NCBI RefSeq assembly: GCF_048564905.1
Contig: NC_132993.1
Coordinates: forward strand, 71,083,001 to 71,147,000
Source: Vicugna pacos
Taxonomy: Eukaryota > Chordata > Mammalia > Artiodactyla > Camelidae
Direction of reading: 5' to 3'
DNA length: 64,000 nt
The position numbers and the translations under genes were made by a program. The first letter of the stretch is position 1; each line of letters starts with the position of its first letter. The notes beneath the pieces were generated by a model. The model searched no databases, was not told where the DNA came from, and saw only the letters and a list, made by a program, of their open reading frames with translations. This document shows, piece after piece, positions 13,006-25,600 of the stretch.

Positions 13006-13498
13006 AACCTTTAGATCTATAAAAATTGAATATTTCTAATAAGTAAAGCTGTCCAGTGGTGAAATATGCTCCTTTTAGACAGTAAGTACCCTTTTTGAGG
13101 AAATGTTTGATGCCATATATTTTCTGGATTACAGAGAAGTGATTAGAATAGGTAATAGTTTTCAATCTGATGGTAAAATTTAATAATCTCATGAATGTCA
13201 TGAATACCTGTTTTAGCAATATTATGTAGGAGATAGACATTTATTAAAAATTAATTAATTATTCATAAATTAAATATAGAACATGAACTATATTGATGGA
13301 TAACTCTAAACAAGGTTTCCATGATGAAACACTAAAAATAATTTTCAAGTATAAAATAATTAAGATAAATTGTAAAAGTATACTTGAGCAATATTATGAA
13401 GATGAAAATAATGAATAACAAAAATTAAACAAGTAAGTAATTAGATATGGCAAAATTTTAAGACATAATCTAAAATAGGTAATATTCTTGTGTTACAG

Positions 13499-13640
13499 AA
13501 TATGAATGATGAGCCTCCTGTATGCAATCCACCACATTTGGAAACTCAGATTTGTTCCACTATTAAGATTCCTTTTATTCAGCTCAACTGTTCAGACAAA
13601 GATTCTCCACAGGAACAGCTGAGCTACTCAATTGTAGGAG
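13499..13640 (+). CDS. Exon A: cadherin linker and start of last cadherin repeat
   Basis: The acceptor is cttgtgttacag and the donor is gtaaga. The exon starts in phase 0 and ends in phase 1. It encodes NMNDEPPVCNPPH and then a segment with QLNCSDKDSP. The NDEPP run is the calcium-binding linker found between cadherin repeats (DxNDNxP in the family), and DKD matches the DxD calcium ligand motif of the following repeat. CDHR3 has a similar NDEKPIC linker at the same place, as recalled. The exon upstream of it should encode the preceding repeat; I could not find it in bases 1-13,498. Confidence 0.83.
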
Positions 13641-16600
13641 GTAAGACATATAATTTCAAATAAGTCACTTTTATGGTATTTTTAAAAGATACCCATATGA
13701 GATATTTTTTAACTGTTGAAAACATATTATCATGAAATATATTTTTAAAAACTTCAATAAGACAATAGAAGTAACATAATATATAATTCAGTTTTATTTC
13801 TGTTTTATTACCTCATAATTCTCAGGAAACACAAATAATCAGTTCACACTTTGGAGACTAGGTGTTGACCCTCCTTCTCTGGCCATCACTCAGAATTTCC
13901 AGTATGATGCATTTCAAGGGATTCGGAACTCTATGACTTTCCAGCTACTTATTGAAGTTACTGATGAATTAGGTGGGAATAAAGCTAGTCAGCTGTCAGC
14001 TACTACAACAGTCATAATTCATGTGTTTCCTTGGACCACAATGCAGCCAACTTCTTCCACAAAAACAACTATAACTACAGTAAGTACTTACATAGTGATG
14101 AAATATCATTCTAAAGTAGTCTGAATTAGTTGTAAACATAGATGTATTTGGAACTCTCACAGGGGTTATCCTTATCCTTAAATTTTGGCAATAAAAGGCA
14201 TCTATAAAACAGTTACTTTAATATATTAGAATTTCCATCATTAAAATAAGGAAAAATTATTATAGCTGTTAGTCATTACTTTTGAGTCAAGTTAAATATA
14301 TCAACATTGATTAATCATTCTTACAGGCCCTTTTGCTATTATTTAATTTTGATTCTTAGTAATTCTGTTGATTCTCATGATAATATATTTTTCTCTATTT
14401 AATGAATATTCATGAAGGTTTTCTCGCGTGCATAGCACCATGTAAGATTTTTAAAAATATCTAGTAAGCTTGTTTCCTAAAAAGTATATAATCTCACTGG
14501 AAGACAGGATATACAATTAGAACAATTTAAATAAATACTATATGGTGTCAAATGATAGCTCAGTTGTTATTTAACTTGGGGGTTGAAAATAAGGTAAGTT
14601 TATTTGGGCTGAGATAGGCAGCAAATTCTCTATAAATAGAGGAGGAAAATAATGTAGTTCTCTAAGAACACACATTCTTTATAAAAAATATGACTAGAAG
14701 AAGAAAAGCTTTGCAGGGAAAAGGTATAAAATTACTCTGGAAAGAGTGTAATATATTCTGGGGAATGTTGAGAAGGCAGTGAAGCTGGAGGCTACATTTA
14801 GTGTCAGGAAAAATGCAGCTTGTGTTAAATATGTAACATATTTGAGCACAGGACATCTTGAATATGAACATGAAAAATTCGGATGATTATTGAAGACAGG
14901 AAATTATAACATTTTCAAAGCAGGAAAGACAGACTTACAATACCTCATAAACTTTGCCCATATAAAAATAAAATCAGTGCTGTGATAGAATTGGTTTGTG
15001 TGGACTATTTGATTTCAAACAAGTGGATTTTACACTGCCAAGTACACATTGATATCCATACCCTCAGGAACATTATTATGATGCTCTCTACATAATTCTC
15101 TGTGTAACTGAGCTAACACAATGAAAGATATTTGAATTAAAATAGCCATTTGTTCAGAAAGTTTTAGAAAATTCCACCCATTGTTTGACTTCACACAGTC
15201 AAGAAGGTTTACATCAGTTATACAAAATCATCTCAACACAATTTGAATATTCTTAATCCAAAAAAAATTTTTAAAACACCCAAACTGGATTAAAATGGTC
15301 TAGGACTGGTAATGCTCCCAAGTGTAGCAGAAGGAAATGAAAATTCTCTCTGTGGGAAGGTAACAGTATCCTAGGCCAGTGTCCAATTATTTCTAACAAT
15401 TTTTCAATCTAGTAAACACCACATGACTTAATATAACCAGGCACATGAGAAAATAAGATACCATAACCAACAAGCATCAAAACCACAAAAAGCAGAAAGA
15501 GAAACCCAGTAACTACAGAAATTTCCAAACACAAACTGCAAAATAATTATGTCTACTAAGTTCAAGGGCTATAAATCAAGTTTGAAATTTGGTTAGAGTA
15601 CTAGATACTAGAAAAGTAACATAGAATATTTGAAAATATATCAAAAAAAAAGAAAATATATCAATATACCTAGAAATTAAATATGTTAAAATTAAAACGA
15701 CCATACTGACATATATCATATGTCAACACTACACTCAACAATTACTGAATATACCTTTTTTGGTGTTTTTAGCTCACATGAACATTTACAAAATGTTATC
15801 ATATATTATGGGCTATAGAGCAAGTCTCGACAGATTTCAGTGGGTTGAAACCATGCTGAATATTATCTGTGATCTTAAATAGTTATGCTAGAGATTAAAA
15901 CAAACAGGTATCTACTGTATTCCCTATATCTTTAAAAGTTAAAAGTTTTAAAAGTTAAAAGTTGAATTTGTACATGAATAAAAATACTACATAATAAAAG
16001 TTTGAGATGCAGTTAAAATAAAACTGGAGGCTATACCCCTAAGTATCATTTAAACTGCATCTCAAATTTTAATATGTAGTATTTTTGTTATTATTCATTT
16101 AAAAATATTATCTATCTCCTTAAAACATCTTCTTTTCCCTACACGTTATTTAAAATTGCATTTCATCTGAACTTAGAAAAAGAACAGCAAAATAAACTCA
16201 AAGAAATTTTTTAAAAATGAAATATAATACAAACTGAATAAACAAAAAGCAAACATACAAAATTAACACCAAGCTTTGGTTATTTGAAAATAATAATAAA
16301 GTCTGTATTATTCTGAGTAAGCTGAAAAGATAAAAGTTAAAACACATTTTACCAAAGTCAGGAATGAACTAAGAACATTACTATGTCCTGCAATGCATCA
16401 AAAGGAAAAAAAAGAATCCTAAGAGACTATCATGAACAACCTTGTCGATAAATTTAATGAAGGAAAATCAAGGTGATCAAGGTGAGAGGACTTGCTTAAT
16501 CCCAAATGAAGGCTTCATATAAAATATAATAATTAAAACAGTGTGGTATGAGTGCATGGAAGACAAATAGATGAGAGAACAGAATAAAGAGTTCAGCTAG

Positions 16601-19600
16601 TATCTACAACATACAGATCAATGATTTTGTCAAAAGTGGCAATACACAATAGTGGTAATAGGATAATAATTTCAATAAATTATACTGAGCAATTAACTGG
16701 TATGCCAATTAAAAGACAAAATAAGTAAAATAACTAAATTTTAGGGAAAAATATGAGACTATCTTGATAATTTTGGAGTAGGAAAATATTTCTTAAATAA
16801 GACCAAAAAAGGAGCCATAAGGAAAATTTTTGGAAAATTGAATACATTAACTTAAGGAATTCTTATTGTGGATGAAATGATAGGATATTTGACTATGTGG
16901 CTTTTGCTTCAGAATAATTTAATGGAGAAGACTAAGTATAAATGAGTTTAAACAAAACTGAGCATAAGCTGACAATTACTGAGGTTATGTTACAGGTATC
17001 TGGAGGGTTATTAGACTATTATTTTATAGTTTTGTATATATGTGTTAGGTATCACAAAAAGCAGTTGTAAAATAATGGAGAGGGAAATAATCTGAGAAGT
17101 CTATGTATTTTGTCAAGCAATTACCATTTAATGCCATAAATTTTTTCCTAAATGATCTTCACAAATAAAATATTTTCACTTAGTTTGGAGCTTCATTAAA
17201 ACTGTCTCCTTTGGCACTTTTAATAATGTATTTTACATTTCACTCCTTATAGTTCATTATTTTAAGTATAAATATTCTCCTGGTCACTCAGTAAATTAGT
17301 TCTTAGTCCCTCTCTCAACCCCAGAATATGTGACCACAGAACTTTCTTTCACATTCCACAAATACACATTCAAATAATTTAATAAGTCAGGTAAATATTG
17401 ACCAAGACTATGCTATAACAGCAGTAATTGTAAGATGTTATACCGGCATTTGAAATGGTTAAAATGTATCATTTTCATTTCCTGCTCAGTATAAACCTCA
17501 GCTACCTTTTCTGAATCAGCTTTCTGTGCTGAATCTTGCTCTTTTAAGACAGATCATTTTAGCCTGTACCATGGTGAAAAAAACAACTAACTTATATTAA
17601 CACATGGATTTCTACTACCCAAATTCCTGTTTAGTAAAGCAAAATCTATTTTGTACAAAGAAAATGAAAACACTAATTCAAAAAGATATATGCACTCCTA
17701 TGTTCATTGCAGCATTATTTGCAACATTCAAGATATGAAAGCAACATATGTGTCCCTCAAAGATGAACAGATAAAGATGGTGCAGTATGTGTGTGTGTGT
17801 GTGTGTGTATGCAATGGAATATATTACTCAGCCATAAAAAGCATGAAATCCTCTCCTTTGTAATAACATGAATGGAACTAGAGGGTAATTAATGCTAAGT
17901 GAAATAAGTCAAACAGAGAAAGACAAATATTATATGATTTATGATTTATTATATGATTATATGAAATCTAAAAACACAAAACAAATGAACAACCATAACA
18001 AACCAAAAACGGAAGTATAGATATGGAGAACAAACAAATGGTGGCCAGAGGGGAGAGAGATTGGGGAAGAAAATAAATAGGTAAGGCAGATTAAAAGGTA
18101 CAAACTCCAGTTGCCAAATAAATCTATCATAGGTATGAAATGTACAGTGTAGGGAATATAGTCAATAACTATGTAATATCTTTGTATGGTAACAGATTGT
18201 AACTAGATTTATCATGGTGATCATTTTGAAATGTATAGAAATATCGAGCCGTTATGTTGTATAACAGGAACTAACATAGTGTTATAAGTCAATTACACTT
18301 TAAAAATAAACAGACTCATAGGAAGAGATCAGATTTGTGGTTACCAGAAGTTGGGGTTGGGTAGGGAGTTGAATGCAGCCAGAAGGTACAAATTTCCAGC
18401 TGTAATAAAAATAAGTACCAGGGATGTAATGTACAATATGATAAATACAGTTAACCCTGCTGTATGTTATATATGAAAATTAAAAGAGAAAATTCTAAGA
18501 GTTCTTGTCACAAGGAAAAATATTTTGTCTATTTCTTTAATTTTGTATCTGCATGAGATGATAAATATTCACTAAACCTACTGTGATAATCACTTCATGA
18601 TGTATATAAATCAAATCATTATGCCATACACCTTATATAGTGCTATGTCAATTATATCTCAATAAAACTGAAAGAAAAAATAAAGCAAAATCTAGCAAAG
18701 CAGAATACTTGCAATAAAACATAACAGACAGAAGAAACAAATTGTGCAGCATGATGTGAAAGAAGTTTTAGATTTATAGTTGAGTAGGATTGTAATCCTT
18801 ATAATTCTCTTGGCAAACTGTATTAGGCTTGCTATGAGAGGCAAACCAATTAATGTTGCCTGGAAACGATTACCAACCTGTGGCGTATGAATTCGCTCCC
18901 AAGTACTGTGGCAAATGGTTTTTGCTATTATCCATAAGCCCTATCAATTTTTCTCTTTACATGTGCATTAATAAAATACACAAGTCTCTACAGGGAGATA
19001 TATGCGACTCTCTTTGCAAAAAAGTATTACCAAACCAGAAGTAACCTCAGAAATTCTATAGTTCAACTCGTTCCTTGTGCAGAAAGAGAAAACGATACCA
19101 ACACAGGATATAATTTCCATTTTCTTGAGAGTGAGCAAACAGACACACAAAAACACCTGCATATTTTAAGATAGGCCTTAAAATGTAATATTTCTAAAAG
19201 TTTATTTAATGTATTACTGACTAGCTGTTTATATTTGAGTATGTTATCAAATTACCCAGTAAAGATCACCTGTCTCCAGGTATCTGTGTATCAACAGCAT
19301 TGGCAAACCTTGTGCTAAGTGTTGGAGTACAAAGTTGAAAAAGTCAGAGAAAAACTTTCTAGCTATAAATAATAGAATATCCAACTTGCAATGGCTTAAA
19401 TTTAATATAAACTCAGGTTCAGAAAAGCAGTGGACTATTAGGGCAAAAATGTGAAGATCTCTGTGAACCATTCCAAGGTAGATGAACTTTCATTTCCATC
19501 AGGGAGGATCTAAAGAGGAATTACAAGAGAAGTGTGATAGGATCATATTTGTCTCATAAGTGTGAGTGATTTTAGAATAAGCATGAAGAAAATACTAAGG

Positions 19601-22600
19601 GAAACCTGGTGATTAGAGAAAGTAGTGCTCATGAAACCAGTTAGGATCCTATTTTCATCCAGCTAAGAGAGTTAGGCCCTAAAACAAGGCAGTGGTGCTT
19701 TGCATGGAGATAAAGAACTAGATGTAAAATATACATAAACAATAGAATTAACCATTTATCATAATTGAAATTTGTATTTTACCATGTATCATACTTGAAA
19801 TTTGTATTTTACCATGTATCATGGGAAACAGAATTTCCCTTAGGATTTAGCCACTATTATGAGACTGTAGTTGTTTTTTTTTCAACATCATTTTTGAATT
19901 TACAATGTTGAATGGGATATGAAAACTTAAAAACATTTCTAATTGGTTAGAATATGCTGCCAGAATTTTATCTGCTTCTAAAATATAACTATAAAATCTC
20001 ATTACAAAAATAGAACATTTTAAAAGTCAAATTTGTATCTATGAGTTAAAGAAATTAATGCCTGAAGATAAAAGGAAAACTCAAAGTAGTTAAAAATCAA
20101 TTCAATCATATCATAAATATTGTAGGAGACATCTTCAGCAAAAAATTCACTACAAATGCACATTTTTTAAACAAAAAAGTTTTCTGGGGTCTTGAAAACA
20201 ATAAAGGACATCTGACAAATCATAATCTAGTGAAGTCATTCAATAAGACCTTTGTATCTTTTACAATGCAATGGTACTTGATAAGTAAAAGGACCAATGC
20301 CATATGTTATACAAAAGATACATACTAGTTCTTAACTGGGGGAGAGGGCATTCATGACCTGTTGCAAAATCTGGTGAAAGGTACGGTCTGTCTTTCTCCA
20401 GAAGAATGTATACATGTATGTGGGCATACACTTTTACGTTCAACTTTAGAGACTTGTAAAACTCGTCCATGGAATCCAGATTAAGAAACCCTGAATGAAA
20501 ACAAGGGTTTATTATTGCTTCTCAAATTGTGGGGAAAAAATTTCCATGAGCAAAATATATTTCTATTATTATAAAATAAACAAAGCAATATAAGTCACTA
20601 AGATAACCACAGAGAAAATTTTACATACTATATTCCCTAAATATGTTAACCACTTCGCATACTCCTATAAACATTACAATAGGTAAAATAATATCTTGAA
20701 GCTTAGGAAGAAATCCTTTTATCGTAAATGTAGAAAGAAGTCAAAGAAGCTAATAAAGAATCCTAACCCTGAACTAAGTGAAAAAAAACAGAACTGCTGT
20801 AAATTGTCTCCTGATTAACCTGTGTCTTTGAACCCATACCTGCTTATTCAGAGGTTCTTCTCAGGGCAGGTAGAGAAGAAGAAACAAACTAAGTCATGTT
20901 TCATGAACTGAATTAAACTTGTCCAATTTAAGTTCAGATTAGCTAAAGAGACAATGAGGTAACTGGCTAGTCACCATTTCCTGCAAATATAATCCCCAAA
21001 GAGTTATGAATCAAAATTCTTGAAACTATCTGCATACAGCAAATTGAGTCCATAATAAAAAGCCCAGAATTAATCTCAATTTTTAAAATATAGATGATAG
21101 TAAAAACCCTAAATCACACAAATTTATAACTGTTTTTTAACTCTGATTTCAACATACATAGTGCATGGTAAAGAGTAAAAAAGAAGTCTCTATAAGTAAC
21201 TGTCCCGTCTTTCAATCAGTTCATCCTGGTAATCTACCGAGGTTTCATGATGCCTATCAGTATAGTGATGCACTCTGAATAACTGGCTTCCCCATCCTCA
21301 GTATCTTCTTTTGTCTTTAGCCATAGAATGGATTTAAGGTGGTGGCTTGGGCCCTTTCAAAGGGTTACTCAGTATTCCTGAGTATCTCCCATGAAAAGGG
21401 AGAGATATACATGTTATTAAGCTTCTGTTTGTTTTTCTGCTACAGAAAACAGAAAAGAGAGCTTTTATTATAGGGAGCGCTCTCAGCCAAGAACCTAGAA
21501 GGGTAGAGGGAAAATTAGTTTTCCTCCCTTACACTCTACTTCTCATTTGCAGTTCTCACTAAGGAAGAAGAAAAATTTGCATGTTTTCTTTATAATACGA
21601 GTATTATAAATTTTTATTTGATAGCATTTATTAATTTTTATAGTAATTGTTGGCAATTGGAAAAACAGCATGTCTCAAATTATCAGTGTTTTATCATTAA
21701 AAATTACTTATATTCTATTGAAATACATTCTTTATGGGACTTGAAGTATTTGAGGCACAGCAGGAAGGCAACTATTAGCTAAACCTGAATCAGAATCTCT
21801 TACTGGCAAACTTTTAAAAACTCTTCAGCCACAAGAGTTAAATTAAATACTTTCAAAGTCCACAGAAATGTATAAATCGTACTCTGCTATGCTATAGCCT
21901 TAAACATCTGCTGTGACTATAATACCCACTGATGAAAGATGTCATGACAGGGAAGAATATTATTATTTTCTTCTCTGTAAAATATAACAAGTTAAGTAAT
22001 TAAGGTTATGAATCAAACCAAATTAACTGCACACAGCTGTAAGAAGCTTAGTGCATGACCAAATAATAAATGGGAAATTCTTTCGTTTTCACTGGTGATT
22101 TACCTAATGGTTAGATAAATGTCTGATGACATACATAGTCCAGTGTCCTGTCAATCCTTAACCATTTATTTCATCACTCCTCATGTTCGTGACAGAGAGG
22201 AGTAACTGCTCAACTGTTCAACTATAAGAGAATCTTCACGGTTTCCGTTTAAGCAAGCCCATAAGCAAAAAAAAAGTTTCAAACTATATTTAAAATGTAA
22301 ATGTAAAAAGAGAATACTTTGCACCATAATATATACATGGTCTAAAATGATTTCCAGAAGTTTTACGATACAATAATTAAATCAACTTCAAGTAATTTTT
22401 CTTATGAGAAAATAATCCAATATATTAATAAAACTTTCCTACCTAGTCATGAAATTTATGTTTATAAATTTATAGATATTTATGACTATGTATATATAAA
22501 ATTTTTACATGGCAAAGTAAAATAATTTTATAATCAAGTTCAAATTTTCAACTATTTTGTCTATACTACAAAGGAGAAAACTGAGATTCCAGGAGTTTAA

Positions 22601-25600
22601 ATGACTTTTCCAAAATTCCAGATCTGGTAAGTGGTAGAACCAGGAAGAATGAAAAAAGATAAAGAAATGGTTGAAGTCTGAGCAATCTTCTGACCAATGT
22701 GGTGAGTTAGAGAATAAAAAGAATGCAATTAAGTGAAGAGAGTAGCTGGGGTCATATATTGCAAAGACTCAGAAGCCACAGTAAGCACTTAGATTTGTTT
22801 ACAATTAATCAAATGAGAAGTCATTATGACTAGTGCTGTAAAAGAAGAGTAAACAAATGTATGGTAGTACAGACAATGTTACAAATTCTGGCTTGTAAAA
22901 TATGAGAGGTTCCAAGAAGAGTTATCTGAAATTTACGCAGGCCTTTGATGGGTAGAACAAAAAAGACAGAAATGGTGGAAATTGAGGAATATAGGTTGTG
23001 AGAGTATGTGGCCTGCTCGTAAAAGGAGAAAAACCAAGTGTGTCTGGATTATGTGAGGAGGGCTGGCCAGAGGGAAGCACAGAAAGGTGGATATTAGGTA
23101 GACTGATACAGGTCTAGAGTCAATACTATGAATTCTGGTCTTTGTTTTATATACGACACAAAGCCAATTTAGATTTCTGAGAAGTGCAAATGAAATACAG
23201 TTCTAGGATTACAACTATACTAGTGGAGTGGAGGACAGAATGGGAAAGAGGAGAAGATGGAGACAGCAGGACCAGTTAAGCTGCTATGGCAAGAAGAAAA
23301 GCACTAGTGAATATCCTTGCCCTCATGATTATTACTACTGAGGACTCCAAAAAGTTTAAAAACAATTAAAACAGAGGTGATGATATAGTAAGCTATGGAA
23401 GATTGCCAGTATCAAATGCTAAGCCCTAAATTCATTTTTTTATTGTTTTAAATCACCAATTGAAAGAGTATATAATCGAGAGAGCCAAGCTTACACATAA
23501 TACCTATTTAAATATTTACTCAGTGTACAAGGATTTCTGAAGGGATTAGAATAGCTGTATGTATTGTACAAAGGATGTTGCAAGGATCAAAAAAAGAAAG
23601 AGACATGAAAGCTCTTGTAATAAACATGTTATATAAATCTAAGCCATTGATATATTTAATCCCTGTAGAAAGATTTTGTCCTTTTTACATAATCCCTGAA
23701 AAAAAGCAATAACCCAACTTGTCTTACACTGAACTGTTTTTTTAAGTGCCACTTTCTTTCTTAATAAAAGCTTTATTTTTGATGTGTGTGTATGAGAGAG
23801 GGAGGGGACCAAGACAGAATAAAGAAACTGGGAAATCCACCCTTTTGTTAGTTAGGCAAACCAAGTACAAGAAGGGAAGATGATTCTTTCTTCTAACCTC
23901 TAAACAATTTTCAAATACCTTTAATTGGATTTATATTACTGAATTTTCCTTAAAAAATTATTATCATTTTTATATGATACAGGAATTGAATTTTTTTCTC
24001 AAAACTCTCAGAATGTTCTCATTTTCTCAGGAGATAACATGGTCTACTAGAAAAAACATGGTCTTTAGAGACATAACAACTCAAGAGATGAACACCAGTT
24101 TTGCCATTTAGTGACTGAAACTTTAGGTGCTATGCAGAACCTCCTTTGGCTTCAGTTTTCCTTTGTAAATTGAAAGCACTGGACAACCTTTCTTTTAGGA
24201 TTGGCATTAGGGGAAAATGAAATCACACAGCTAATAAGGCCTTTGATCATGGCAGAGTGGCTGTTATACAAATGCTACTCCTACACTTTTCAGGTTTAAG
24301 ATTTTCTATTTCCTTTGTATGGTAATTCTGATGCACACTGCTTGGGATATAGTAAGTGTTCAATAAATATTTTTGAGAGAGACAGAGACAGAAAGGAAGG
24401 GAGGGAGGGAGGAAAGGAAAGAGGGAGGAAGGAATTAAGAAAAAGCAAGCTACCTAAGTTAACAGGTTTAGGTTAGGGGTCTCTTTTTTATATTAGTAGT
24501 GGTATTCTTCCCAAATGTGTTTGGTAGGAATATATTTTCTTAATGAGCTGAAAATAGAGCTAGGCGATTATGACATAACCCAATTGTCATTCTTTTAGTC
24601 TATCACTTGGAAATACAGTATATTATTTATTTAGTGAAACTAGGCCACAGTATTTCAACTGACACTGCTAAAACCAAATGTGGTTTCTTGATCTTCCTTT
24701 GTCCAGACATGCCCAGATTGTTGCAATATAAAATAGAATGCTTAGTCATATGATACCTAACCTCAACAATTACCAAAATTCAACAGGATTCCTCTCCCTG
24801 ACTTATATAAGTAGTGCTATTTCTGTTACCGTCTCTGTTGATGGATTCTTGTTCGCAAAGGTCTGTTCTCCCTTCCCCCTTGTTCATTTCTGTGAAACCA
24901 GCTCCATAATTTATGTTGTCCTAAGAAACAGGACAATTAATGCCTGTGTCCACAAAATTCATCTTATCCTATGCTGCCATCTGCTGGGAATATCATGTGG
25001 CTTAGTTGTGGAAAGTAAACTAAAATTGACACTGAACTTTCTATTACTAGCTCTGTAAATGGTAATGTTTGATGGGAATTTATGTGAGAAAAAGAAATTT
25101 TGTGCTTTTATAATAGGGAACAAGAAAGGGCAACAACCTGTTTTTTAAGGTCGTCAGGTACATAAGGCCTGATCCTGTAAACTACTTGCTGATTCATTCA
25201 ATCTTGTTATTTAGCCAAAATTCATTAAAATCTTCTGTGTCAAGAATTCTATGGAATCCATATCCATACAGGTAAGCAAGTAATGGTCCTTATTTAACAG
25301 GAATTTATTTCGCAGGAGAAGAGTCACAATTAAAGGTAAATAAATGTCATAAATTACTCTAGATATTACAGAAAATATATGAACAAGGAGGTGTGGTAAT
25401 TTCTACCCAGAAGTCAGGCTTGCAAAAGCAATGATGGAGGATAACCTTGATAACTGAACAGGTGTTCACCAGGAGTTCACCATGACAGGAAAGGGGATTC
25501 TGGTCAGGGGTAGTCAGAACAACAACAACAAAAATATTTCTAAAGAAAGACATTTGCTTGTTTGGGTGGTAGAACGACGTGTTCGTTTATTATGCCTTGC

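Larger units (their letters stand above)
18673..22559 (+). other. Intron, no gene recognised
   Basis: A+T-rich. Contains a 30-bp minisatellite (19751-19822) and a hairpin (21589-21610). The piece at about 19320-19470 looks like an old repeat that I cannot name. Confidence 0.4.

Noticed and set aside
13933-14124. Stand-alone 63-codon gene
   Set aside because: It is the in-frame second half of exon B read past its splice donor.
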